Source: Faucicola osloensis_C (GTDB lineage Bacteria > Pseudomonadota > Gammaproteobacteria > Pseudomonadales > Moraxellaceae). Taken from it: a stretch of DNA of 64,000 bases. Location of the stretch: assembly GCA_019353055.1 (NCBI GenBank), contig JABAHL010000011.1:21207-85206 (forward strand), in the 5' to 3' direction. The position numbers were made by a program, and so were the translations under genes. Position 1 is the first letter of the stretch. Each line of letters opens with the position of its first letter. A model generated the notes under the pieces. The model was not told the DNA's origin and made no database searches. It was given only the letters and a program-made list of their open reading frames with translations. Positions 46,646 to 54,951 of this stretch are shown piece after piece.

Positions 46646-48769
46646 ATGACCATCAATAACTTGCTTGACGAACTCAATCCTGACCAGCGCAAAGCTGCCA
46701 CCACCGACGCTCAAAATACCTTGGTATTAGCAGGAGCGGGCAGTGGTAAAACTAAAACGATTGTTGCCCGTGCCGCTTATTTGATTGATAAAGGTGTGCC
46801 AGCCAATGGAATCCAAATTGTCACCTTTACCCGCCGCGCTGCGAGTGAGATTGTCACTCGGGTTGAGAGCCACTTAGGAACACAGGCTGAAGGACTGCGC
46901 GCCTCCACCTTTCATACCTTTTGTCTAAGTATCTTACGTCGTTACCCTAAAGTGTTTGACTTAAAAGGTTTTAACGTCATCGACCGTGATGACCAAATTA
47001 TGATGTTCAAACTGCTACGGGGTAAGCTTGAAGACAAGCGTGCGAAAGAGGCAGCAGCAAAGAATAGTCAAACATCGACAGGTAAAACCATTACCTTTCA
47101 ACGTAAAAAAGCCGCTCAAACTATTAGCGAAATACTACCTAAGCCCAAAGAGCTTGTTGACTTATATTCCTACTCGCGTAATACCCAAATCTCACTCAAA
47201 GACGCGCTATACAAGCAAATGCCTGATTTTCAGCCTGCCTATGAGGAAATCAAAGGAGTCATGAAAGGTTATGAAGCGCAAAAGCAAGAACGTCATTATC
47301 TCGATTACGATGATATCTTGGAATATGTCGCACGCTATTTAAATGCGGATGATTGGCTACTTGAGCGGGTCACTGAAAACACCAAGTATCTGCTAGTCGA
47401 TGAGATGCAAGATACCAATCCGCTGCAGTGGTTACTGCTGCAACCCTTTATTGGACGCACGCAGCTATTTTGTGTTGGGGATGATGCTCAGTCGATTTAT
47501 GGCTTTCGCGGGGCGGACTTTGAAAATATTCATAGTTTCAAAGAAAGAGTACCTGATGCCGAAGTGCTAACACTGGATTTAAATTACCGTTCAACCCAAG
47601 AAATTCTAGATTTATCCAACTGGCTGCTGGATCGAAGTGAGCTTGATTATAAAAAACGGCTTACCGCACATCGCGGTGAAGGGATTAAACCGGTACTGCA
47701 TAGTTTTGGTAATGAGTTCGATGAGGCCCGATTTATCATCAGTGATTTAAAAAAGCGTTATGACAAAGGGGCACCGTGGCATCAACATATGATTTTGCTT
47801 CGCTCAGCGTTTTCAGGTCGACAAGTGGAAAGCGCACTCATTGCTGCAAATATCCCATACGTGTTTATTGGCGGCACCAAATTACTGGAAGCGGCGCATG
47901 TTAAAGACTTAATCAGTATGCTACGAGTGACGGTTAATTATCTAGATGAACTCGCTTGGATTCGCTTTTTAACGCTATGGGATGGCATTGGCGATGCTGG
48001 GGCAGGGAAGCTCGTTAATGAGTTTTTAACCTTACCAGACTTGAATGATTGCATTGAGGTGCTTGATAAGAAAAGCAAAGTACCAAAACCTGCTATTGAA
48101 GCACTTAAGGAACTTGCTAAGCTACAGGAACTGCCAGAGAAAAGCATTGATATCGCCTTTGATGCGTTAAGTGATCAATTGCAAAAAAACTATGAGAAAA
48201 AAGACTGGGACAGCCGCGCCAGCGATTTTGATTTAATCAAACAACTTGCCATGCATCACAATACCTTGGCAGACTTTATTGAAGCGTATGTGTTAGACCC
48301 AATCTCGCACAGCGAAGTGAATAAACAAGATAATGATGATTTGGTGACGCTGATTACCATTCATTCTGCCAAAGGGGCTGAACGTGAAGTGTGCTATATC
48401 GTCAATGCATCTGTGGGACAATATCCGCATATGCGAGCTCAAGATAGTTTTGAAGAAGTGGAAGAAGAAAGGCGTGTGCTATATGTGGCGATGACGCGGG
48501 CAAAAGATGAACTGATTATCACACGGCAAAACTTAAATACTTGGGCGACGAGCCGGGTTGATGGGCAAAATCGTACCATTGAAAGTTATTTTTTGAGTGA
48601 AGTACCGACTAATTTGTTGCCAAATGATACTGGCTTTAATTCATTTGGTGGTTTTAGAGCGGATAATTCGTTTCATCAACCGCTTAAGAAAAAGCCCAAG
48701 ATTGGTATCGACTTCGATGATGATGAAGATTTTTTAAGTTTTTTAACCAATCCAGATATGCCGTTCTAA
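46646..48769 (+). CDS. UvrD/Rep-type superfamily 1 DNA helicase
   Basis: 707-residue ATP-dependent 3'-5' helicase of the UvrD/PcrA/Rep class. Q-motif LNPDQRKAATT, Walker A LAGAGSGKTKT (K35), motif Ia VTFTRRAASEI, Walker B LLVDEMQDTNPLQW near residue 252, motif III VGDDAQSIYGFRGADFENI, motif IV LNYRSTQEIL, motif V ITIHSAKGAERE and motif VI VLYVAMTRAKDEL. The Walker B has DEMQD where UvrD shows DEFQD. It ends with an acidic DFDDDEDFLSFL tail, and no nuclease domain is seen. Chromosomal uvrD is probably elsewhere, so this is an accessory helicase at the head of the island. Similar helicases partner defence nucleases (Gabija GajB), but no GajA is nearby. Confidence 0.9.
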   Translation: MTINNLLDELNPDQRKAATTDAQNTLVLAGAGSGKTKTIVARAAYLIDKGVPANGIQIVTFTRRAASEIVTRVESHLGTQAEGLRASTFHTFCLSILRRYPKVFDLKGFNVIDRDDQIMMFKLLRGKLEDKRAKEAAAKNSQTSTGKTITFQRKKAAQTISEILPKPKELVDLYSYSRNTQISLKDALYKQMPDFQPAYEEIKGVMKGYEAQKQERHYLDYDDILEYVARYLNADDWLLERVTENTKYLLVDEMQDTNPLQWLLLQPFIGRTQLFCVGDDAQSIYGFRGADFENIHSFKERVPDAEVLTLDLNYRSTQEILDLSNWLLDRSELDYKKRLTAHRGEGIKPVLHSFGNEFDEARFIISDLKKRYDKGAPWHQHMILLRSAFSGRQVESALIAANIPYVFIGGTKLLEAAHVKDLISMLRVTVNYLDELAWIRFLTLWDGIGDAGAGKLVNEFLTLPDLNDCIEVLDKKSKVPKPAIEALKELAKLQELPEKSIDIAFDALSDQLQKNYEKKDWDSRASDFDLIKQLAMHHNTLADFIEAYVLDPISHSEVNKQDNDDLVTLITIHSAKGAEREVCYIVNASVGQYPHMRAQDSFEEVEEERRVLYVAMTRAKDELIITRQNLNTWATSRVDGQNRTIESYFLSEVPTNLLPNDTGFNSFGGFRADNSFHQPLKKKPKIGIDFDDDEDFLSFLTNPDMPF

Positions 48770-48856
48770 GGATTAACTTTACTCTCACTACAATAAGTAT
48801 TTTTACCAATAATTGTTTTTAATTATATTTAAAATTAGTGAAATGGAAGTTAGCTT

Positions 48857-49255
48857 ATGAATGTCAAATTTGCGTTATTCGCAGGATTGTTGTTAAGCAT
48901 GCAAGCATTTGCTTTAGATAATACCGCCAATCAAACAAAGCCTACCAATGATGTGCCAACCCAAGCCGATATTCAGCGCCTATTTGATGAGGAAGTCAAA
49001 GCCATCAATTGCAATATGATTATCAATAACCCGATGTACTCAGGTGATTATCATACTGATATGCTCACACAGCAAATGTTAGGCTCGATGCAGTATAAAG
49101 CTAAAATCAACAAAGCCGTGTGTCAGCCTACTGATAAGCCAAATACCTACGACTGCTTAGTGCATACCACGTCAAATGTGATGGGTTATCAAAGCGTTAA
49201 TAAAAGCGCAATCACCGTCAAACGCATTGGCGGTGAATTGGTCTTGGTTAAATAA
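48857..49255 (+). CDS. Small secreted protein, function unknown
   Basis: 132 residues with a signal peptide (MNVKFALFAGLLLSMQAFA, cleavage about residue 19). The mature part has three cysteines (NCNMI, VCQPT, DCLVH), a helical tract and a C-terminal strand-rich stretch ending TVKRIGGELVLVK. The second and third cysteines are close enough for a disulfide. GGAAGTTAGCTT is a fair ribosome site. No family recognised. Same strand as the helicase, 87 bp downstream, and may be co-transcribed. Confidence 0.7.
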   Translation: MNVKFALFAGLLLSMQAFALDNTANQTKPTNDVPTQADIQRLFDEEVKAINCNMIINNPMYSGDYHTDMLTQQMLGSMQYKAKINKAVCQPTDKPNTYDCLVHTTSNVMGYQSVNKSAITVKRIGGELVLVK

Positions 49256-49333
49256 AGCTAGGGCAGAATTTTTCAAACGATTGGTCATTTAAAAAACTAT
49301 TTCGTATTTAGCATTTATCAGCAAGTTGGTTTG

Positions 49334-50065
49334 TTAACCATTCTGCATTAATTTTTGTCGAATTAATGGTGAAATATTTTGTACCAACTGCTGATATTCA
49401 TCATCTACTTTGATTTGACCAAAGGTCGGACTACTAGACAAAATACTTGGAATTGCCAGGTGATTTAGCGGGGTGTCATCTTTAAAATGGTCAAGTTTTG
49501 GTAAATCTTCTAGATAACTGACCACGTCATCTAAGGTCAACAATTTGCCGTGTAAATCAAACCCAACATTTAAAATACGGCCACCAATATCCGCCATACG
49601 ATCATGAATATGACCATGCAGATGATAGTAGCCTTTGTGACAACCATCCCATTCAGCAATCGGATAATGAAACAATACTAAAGTTCTACCGAGTTCTTTA
49701 AGTTGCAGTTTTAGATAACTTTGAGCCGAATATAGCAATGGATGACCATCGTGCTTTGATGTGGTCAAAAACTTGTCTAGGTGGTCTTGAATAATATCAT
49801 CGTGGTTACCAAAAATTAAATGATGACGACCGTTTAGCTGCGATAATACCTTGTTGATGTGTCGTAGGTTGTGTGAAAACGTCAAATCACCCAAATTATA
49901 TACGTCATCATCTACGCCCACGGTATCGTTCCACATCTCAATCATGTATTGATCAAGCGTATCAATATCGCCCTGATAGCTAGGCTGGGGGCGAGTGTGA
50001 GGACAAAATTTTGCAATATTTCGATGTGAAAAATGCAAATCTGAAGTAAAAAAAATGTTACTCAT
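49334..50065 (-). CDS. Calcineurin-like metallophosphoesterase
   Basis: 243-residue binuclear-metal phosphoesterase. Motifs in order: FFTSDLHFSHRN (D9, H11), VYNLGDLTFSHN, HHLIFGNHDDI, LVLFHYPIAEW and YHLHGHIHDR, so all five metallophosphoesterase blocks are present. Substrate unknown. It sits 12 bp downstream of the kinase-RNA ligase gene on the same strand and could remove terminal phosphates (3' phosphate or 2',3'-cyclic) before ligation. That role is inference; proteins of this fold also act on nucleotides or phosphoproteins. Confidence 0.88.
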   Translation of the reverse strand: MSNIFFTSDLHFSHRNIAKFCPHTRPQPSYQGDIDTLDQYMIEMWNDTVGVDDDVYNLGDLTFSHNLRHINKVLSQLNGRHHLIFGNHDDIIQDHLDKFLTTSKHDGHPLLYSAQSYLKLQLKELGRTLVLFHYPIAEWDGCHKGYYHLHGHIHDRMADIGGRILNVGFDLHGKLLTLDDVVSYLEDLPKLDHFKDDTPLNHLAIPSILSSSPTFGQIKVDDEYQQLVQNISPLIRQKLMQNG

Positions 50066-50077
50066 TTTGCGTTCTCT

Positions 50078-51559
50078 TTATTCTAATTTTTCTAAAAATT
50101 GTTGGACAAAAGCGATTTTCTGTAATTCATCAAGCTGATTAAACGTATCTTGATGTGCTTTGATATGATCAATCAGCGGATAATATTCTTCATCCACTTG
50201 CTGCTTACTTAATTTACTGCCCAAATTTTTTTCTTGGCTACGTCCAAAAAATTTCGACACCAGATAATAAGGTGACTTTAATTTAAATAATAAATCTTGC
50301 GTTTGGCTATCAAACACCATAAAACCTTCGTGTTTAACGGTTTTTAATAGGGTTTTTAACTCACCAAAACGGACGTTTTTTAGCGTAGTAGGGCGTTTTA
50401 AACCAAACTTTTTACCAATTTCATCCAACTGCTGCTCACTAAATAAGTTGCCTGTTGCCACATCCCTTATACCAATAAGTGTTTCACCAAACGCTTCAGG
50501 AATAATATGAATGTCGCTTGGGTCAGTAATCTCAAATAAAAAGGTATGATTAGCAAACTGTTTAAATACAGGTTCATATTTCGTGCAATGCTCACGCGTC
50601 ATGAGCGCAAAACTGCTATCAAGTGATCCAGTAGTCGAATATAGCACTTGTCGATCAAAGCTAGCACCAGTACTTGGGTGATTATCATCGAGTTCAACAT
50701 AAGTGCATACACCCAAAAATCCGTTTACCTTAACCACGGCGTCGACCAATCGATCGTCACTCATCGCAATGGGATAGGGACTATTTTTAGCAATACGTTC
50801 AGAATAGTTAAATACCTTGTTAAATGGTCGCACAATAATACGGTTATGCTTATCAATCACAAGTCCGCGCATTTCTAACAAGGCATTATCAAAGCTGTTT
50901 TCGTAAAATACCTTACGCGCGTATTTTAAAACGAACAGATCTGGATAGTTTTTACTTTGTTTTTTGACAAAATTTTTGCGTGCAAAGGTCAAATAGTCAT
51001 CGGTGACAAACGTCTGTTGTACCTCGTCAAATGGCAATTTACCCTGATTAAATACATGCATTTTGTCAACTAACTGCTGAGTTAACGCATCAATTGGCTT
51101 AATGGCAGGAACATGGATTTCGTCACGTAATTTGCTGTTATTCAAATTGATATAAGCCGTTAACACATCTGCTTGTTTGACGTTATGCGTGTTTTCAAAA
51201 AAATTGTGTAAACGGTAAATTTCAACCTCAAAGCCAAACTTTTTCGCCATCTTAATCAAATGGATACAAGCTGAACCTTTTTGATTCGTGTTTGAATTGA
51301 CAATTAATATATCTTGGTTAGGGTGCTGTTGCCCTTGCTTAAGCATATTTTTAAATGTTGCAAGATTTTGACGTTGGGCTTTATCCACCAAATCACCTGA
51401 CCAACGATACATACCATTTTCATCAGTGAGTAATAGGTCATTTTCTAAATGGACGATGGTTGCATTGGGATACGCTTGAGCAAATTTGCTTTGCTGCTGT
51501 CTGGCAAACGTGGTTTTCCCAGAGCCTTGATGGCCACGGATTAAAATAAATTTTTGCAT
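50078..51559 (-). CDS. P-loop kinase / RNA ligase fusion protein
   Basis: 493 residues from the ATG at 51559 (AGGGG seven bases upstream; the frame is open 15 codons further). N-terminal P-loop kinase domain of the polynucleotide-kinase type: FILIRGHQGSGKTTFARQ (Walker A 9-17). C-terminal nucleotidyltransferase of the T4 RNA ligase 1 kind: motif I KVNG (K277, candidate AMP-lysine; T4 form is KxDG), motif III FLFEITDP (341-348), motif IV EGFMVF (411-416) and motif V LLFKLKSPYY (423-432). Predicted to phosphorylate 5'-OH ends and join RNA. Paired with the metallophosphoesterase. Unlike Pnkp or AtRNL, the phosphatase is a separate chain. Confidence 0.85.
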   Translation of the reverse strand: MQKFILIRGHQGSGKTTFARQQQSKFAQAYPNATIVHLENDLLLTDENGMYRWSGDLVDKAQRQNLATFKNMLKQGQQHPNQDILIVNSNTNQKGSACIHLIKMAKKFGFEVEIYRLHNFFENTHNVKQADVLTAYINLNNSKLRDEIHVPAIKPIDALTQQLVDKMHVFNQGKLPFDEVQQTFVTDDYLTFARKNFVKKQSKNYPDLFVLKYARKVFYENSFDNALLEMRGLVIDKHNRIIVRPFNKVFNYSERIAKNSPYPIAMSDDRLVDAVVKVNGFLGVCTYVELDDNHPSTGASFDRQVLYSTTGSLDSSFALMTREHCTKYEPVFKQFANHTFLFEITDPSDIHIIPEAFGETLIGIRDVATGNLFSEQQLDEIGKKFGLKRPTTLKNVRFGELKTLLKTVKHEGFMVFDSQTQDLLFKLKSPYYLVSKFFGRSQEKNLGSKLSKQQVDEEYYPLIDHIKAHQDTFNQLDELQKIAFVQQFLEKLE

Positions 51560-52089
51560 AACTAGCCCCTTATTCATTGCATCTTTATAACTGCGGTTAA
51601 ACAATGAAAATTAAGATTGAAAAATGCAAAATTTAGACAAAATAAAGATATGGACTAGAACATAAAGGCTAGTCAATACGTGATTTGGTCAAATTTTACA
51701 TGTACAAACCGAACAATTTTGTGAGAAAAATTGTGGTTTTGGCGGGGTCGTAGCTCAGGATTGTTACGCTATCACGCTTTTATAGCGAACAAATGTAGGA
51801 TCACTATTAACAAAAGTAGATAAAGTTTTTGTTAATTTCTAGATTTTAATTTAGTTGGTTCTTCATTGTCAAGTTAATCGTATCTGTATTGATTTAAAAC
51901 AAGGAACTTATGTTGTGCTTAAATCATTGTAACTTACCAAAACATAGAGCTTGATACGTTAGAAGTGTCTTACATTATGCAGGATAAATATAGATAATAG
52001 TATGACAGCACAGAAAAAACCATATTACGTATATGTGTATCTTTTCAATAAAAAAAGGACTGAATTCCAGTCCTTTTTTATTACCAAGT
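51560..52089. other. Spacer between RNA-repair genes and terF copy 1
   Basis: 530 bp, AT-rich. It contains the inverted repeat ACAATTTT (51713-51720) / AAAATTGT (51727-51734), a possible operator for the kinase-ligase gene on the minus strand, and a terminator at its right end. No gene recognised. Confidence 0.55.
52050..52080. terminator. Bidirectional terminator downstream of terF copy 1
   Basis: AGGACTG (52056-52062) pairs with CAGTCCT (52068-52074) around AATTC, with A run left and T run right. Confidence 0.88.
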
Positions 52090-53391
52090 TCAATTGCGTA
52101 TCACCCCTTTAACCTTAGCCTCATTTAACCAACTGGGGAACTCTTCTAAAAGTAGCTCATACAACCGCTCATCGCTGATACCAGTGATACGATCTAACGC
52201 AAAAAAATTGCAATTATCAACAATACGGCCTGCCATATCATCGAGTTTTTCAAGCACCCCATAATTGCGACCGCCAATTCCAACAAACTGCCAAAAAATG
52301 GGTAGCGTTGCTGCCTGCGTTAAAACCTTTTGCATTTGCCTGCCACTGCCCACACCACCATCGGAGATAAACAACACATACACAGGGATACCATCGTCAA
52401 ACTGTTGATAGTAGTTAATCACTGCTTCAATCGCCGGTATCTCTTGATTGATCCTTGCGCCCACCTGCCAGTTGCGCCAACCTCGCTTGGTTGTTTGAAT
52501 AAATTGATTTACATTGGTTAAAGTGACATCATCAAGCTGCGTGGTATATTGAGCAAATGCCCAACATTCAAAACTACCGTCATTGTCAAAGTTAATTGCC
52601 AATGGCATAAGACGATCAACCACTTTTTGCACATCGCCATTATGATATTGATGGTTCATTGAGCCTGAGGCATCTAGCACTAAAGCGACACGTGCTTGTA
52701 CATCAAGTAGGTTTTTCTTTTCCAGTTGTATCAGTGACTTTTTGGTTAAATCAATAATGCTGGCGTTACCTGTTTTCTCTGCTTTTTCTAAGGAAATCTT
52801 CTTTTTTAAATCAATTTTGGATAGTTGTGGGGTAGTTGGCGCAGTTGGTGCGGCTTGAATAGGCGCTTCTTCAGCCACTTCACCACCGAAATGCTTGATT
52901 AAGGCTGCCAACCCACCATTAAAACCTTGTCCAACTGCATTCATGCGCCAAATATTATCTTTTTTATAAAGCTCCAGTGCCATTAATGCCTTTTCTTGCT
53001 GAAACATACTGCCGTCAATTGGAAAGCTTACAACCTTCTGCTGCTGAGATTGCAAGTTGATTGCCATTGCTGGCAACTGTGCCATGGTTTGATGACCATC
53101 AATGGTTAAGGTTAATACCAAGCGCTCAATTTGCGGGGGTAAAGTGGCCAAATTGACATCAAAGCTGACTTGTTGACCAGTATTTTGGCTAAGCTTTAGG
53201 CTACCGCATGGGCTTTGGGGTTGGTTATAAAATATCATGTAGGCTTCGTCGCTAAGCTTACCCTGACTGTCCAAACCAAACAGTGCGATGTCTAAGTTTA
53301 AATTGCTTGGTGGAGTAGTTGCTAAGCTAAAACTCAGCGGATTGTTTAATACATCTGACAGTTTAAGTTTTTGTCCACGAATAAGTTGCAT
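52090..53391 (-). CDS. terF: TerF-like protein (TerD domain + von Willebrand A domain), copy 1
   Basis: 433 residues. The N-terminal TerD-like domain (RGQKLKLSDVLN, LDIALFGLDSQGKL, FYNQPQSPCGSL, LTLTIDG, ALELYKKDNIWRMNAVGQGFNGGLAAL) lacks the usual GDNxTGxGDGDDE calcium loop. A linker of about 60 residues (EEAPIQAAP... KISLEKAEK) leads to a vWA domain from residue 232 with MIDAS DASGSMN near 238 and FISDGGVGSG. This is the TerF layout of tellurium-resistance clusters, where vWA proteins act as scaffolds or sensors. AGGA lies 7 bases before the ATG. A second truncated copy is at the right end, 97% identical over the vWA part. Confidence 0.9.
   Translation of the reverse strand: MQLIRGQKLKLSDVLNNPLSFSLATTPPSNLNLDIALFGLDSQGKLSDEAYMIFYNQPQSPCGSLKLSQNTGQQVSFDVNLATLPPQIERLVLTLTIDGHQTMAQLPAMAINLQSQQQKVVSFPIDGSMFQQEKALMALELYKKDNIWRMNAVGQGFNGGLAALIKHFGGEVAEEAPIQAAPTAPTTPQLSKIDLKKKISLEKAEKTGNASIIDLTKKSLIQLEKKNLLDVQARVALVLDASGSMNHQYHNGDVQKVVDRLMPLAINFDNDGSFECWAFAQYTTQLDDVTLTNVNQFIQTTKRGWRNWQVGARINQEIPAIEAVINYYQQFDDGIPVYVLFISDGGVGSGRQMQKVLTQAATLPIFWQFVGIGGRNYGVLEKLDDMAGRIVDNCNFFALDRITGISDERLYELLLEEFPSWLNEAKVKGVIRN
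52115..52966. repeat. 852-bp direct repeat, left copy (terF)
   Basis: Matches 63039-63890 with no net gap (offset 10,924) and about 26 mismatches by hand count, clustered at the left 90 bp and near 52400. Same orientation. Confidence 0.92.
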
Positions 53392-53550
53392 CTCTAAATC
53401 CTTGTCGATAGTTATTGTTTATTGTTATGTTACAGCCACAAGGTTACATAAATTTTATTATGAGTGGGTGACATGCATAAAAATGGCGCATATTGGTATT
53501 ACAGCTACACCATAAATGGCGATAATAAGTACATGGATTACTTTAACAAA

Positions 53551-53760
53551 TTAAAGAACACGTGATGCAACTTTACCCATGGACGTTTGAAAATCCATTT
53601 TCCCTTCACCGGTGATGACCAAATCTGCTTGCTGAATCATTTGCTCAAGATTACTAAATTCACTTACCAACTGAAACCCGCCAGTCAGTGTTGCCGATAA
53701 AAACGTCATTAACGCAAAACCCAAACTGCCTGCAGCACCTATTTTATTGCGGTTATCTAG
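53551..53760 (-). pseudogene. Glycerate kinase fragment
   Basis: Reading the minus strand from 53760 to the TAA at 53551 gives about 69 residues: IGAAGSLGFALMTFLSATLT, then LEQMIQQADLVITGEGKMDFQT, then SMGKVASRVL. The GAAG-LGFAL and LVITGEGKxDxQ blocks are characteristic of the glycerate kinase (GarK/GlxK) family. Both the N-terminal two thirds and the C-terminal third are missing, there is a stop just upstream (53761-53763) and no start codon with ribosome site. Remnant of a lost gene, evidence of past rearrangement in the island. Confidence 0.82.
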
Positions 53761-53830
53761 CTAATCAATGACCGATAAATTCAATGATAGAACTAATTTT
53801 CTAACAAATAAACACCAATATAGTTCTAAT

Positions 53831-54076
53831 TTAGTTCTCTTTCAGTGCCAGCTGCTTCAACGCATAGCGTATGATACCACTATGCGTCTGACCGTATTTA
53901 TCCGCCAGTGCCACCAATAAATTATACTCGTATTCATTTAAAGGTAAGGTATGCGATTTAAATTTTCTGGGGGCTTTGGGGTCTAGGTTTGGCTTTTCAT
54001 CAGATTGATTGGCAGTTACGCCATTCACAAAATCTTGTTCCGTTAATGCGGTCTCTTGCGTGCGACGTTTAATCAT
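53831..54076 (-). CDS. Small ribbon-helix-helix-type partner of ParA
   Basis: 81 residues. Charged N-terminal arm, then FKSHTLPLNEYEYNLLVALADKYGQTHSGIIRYALKQLALKE, which has the strand-helix-helix spacing of ribbon-helix-helix DNA-binding proteins. The ATG overlaps the parA stop (ATGA). Such small proteins act as centromere-binding ParB/repressor partners in type Ib plasmid partition. Candidate binding sites TTAGAACTAA-like lie just downstream and upstream of the operon. Assignment is by pattern and context. Confidence 0.75.
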   Translation of the reverse strand: MIKRRTQETALTEQDFVNGVTANQSDEKPNLDPKAPRKFKSHTLPLNEYEYNLLVALADKYGQTHSGIIRYALKQLALKEN

Positions 54077-54702
54077 AATGCCAACTCCTTCATCAATTCA
54101 CTAAACTCAGTAATGGCTTTCGCGTTATTTGCCTCTATCACGCCTTTACCCTCTGCAAGTACATCGCGATAAATTTTACGCTCGTGAATAATGGTCGTTA
54201 ATGGGTTTAACAGCGGAAAATCACTCAAGTATTCTTTGGCTTGAACCACTTCTTTATTCGCCCGGTTGGTCGGTGCTAAGGTTAATAGCCCAAAACACTG
54301 CAATTGCTCGTTAAAGCTAAGTGCCTGATCAATCACTTCGGTTAAATGGGGTAGGGTGTCTAAATCCAGCTGAGATGGTTTAAACGGCACAATAAGTTTA
54401 TCAGCAACTAACATAGCGGTGCATAGCTCTTTACTGTCATGTCCTGCCACATCGACCACGACATAAGCATAGCGCTGATTTAAATCTTTAAGCGTACTTT
54501 TGATATCACCATATCGCTGGATACAGTGTACCTTTGCTAGACTAGTTTCATCCCGATCTCGGACCCAATTGGCGGAGCTTTGTTGTGGATCAGCATCCAC
54601 CAAAACCACATCTTTGCCAAGGTTTGCTAAGCTACAAGCAATGTTAATGGCGATGGTGGATTTGCCACAGCCACCTTTTTGACTACCTAACAAAATAATC
54701 AT
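54073..54702 (-). CDS. parA: ParA-family partition ATPase
   Basis: 209-residue deviant Walker A ATPase: LLGSQKGGCGKSTIAINIA (K9 and K14), VVLVDADPQQSSANWVRDRDE, YVVVDVAGHDSKE and VPFKPSQLDLDTLPHL. The short form without N-terminal HTH is the type Ib partition protein of plasmids and integrative elements, followed by a small DNA-binding partner as here. Chromosomal parA is normally next to gidB and is longer, so this is an accessory copy, probably left from a plasmid or stabilising the island. Upstream AT-rich region has a TTTAGAACTAAA site (54725-54736). Confidence 0.9.
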   Translation of the reverse strand: MIILLGSQKGGCGKSTIAINIACSLANLGKDVVLVDADPQQSSANWVRDRDETSLAKVHCIQRYGDIKSTLKDLNQRYAYVVVDVAGHDSKELCTAMLVADKLIVPFKPSQLDLDTLPHLTEVIDQALSFNEQLQCFGLLTLAPTNRANKEVVQAKEYLSDFPLLNPLTTIIHERKIYRDVLAEGKGVIEANNAKAITEFSELMKELAL

Positions 54703-54724
54703 AATGACCCCAATTTAATATCAA

Positions 54725-54736
54725 TTTAGAACTAAA
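54725..54736. promoter_or_regulatory. Candidate par operator TTTAGAACTAAA
   Basis: Interrupted palindrome TTTAG-AA-CTAAA 23 bp before the parA start. Same core occurs at 53788-53796, 53821-53838 (two opposite copies) and 59902-59916. Likely binding site of the ParA partner or of a divergent-promoter regulator; inference. Confidence 0.5.
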
Positions 54737-54951
54737 TGATAACTTATTTAATGGTTAACTAGTTTTTTATTAGTATTGATTATAGTGTATTCATAATTGA
54801 AGTCAATCAGGCGTATTTGGTAGTTTTTATCATGTATTTTATTGATTAAAATACGTATTGAATCACGGATGATATCGAATAAAAAAACCTAGAATATATT
54901 TTTCCAACTTTACGGTTATAATCAGATTAACCTTCTTACTCGACTCGTGAT

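Noticed and set aside
46646..48769. Gabija-type defence helicase (GajB)
   Set aside because: No GajA-like OLD nuclease is adjacent; kept as a general UvrD-type helicase.
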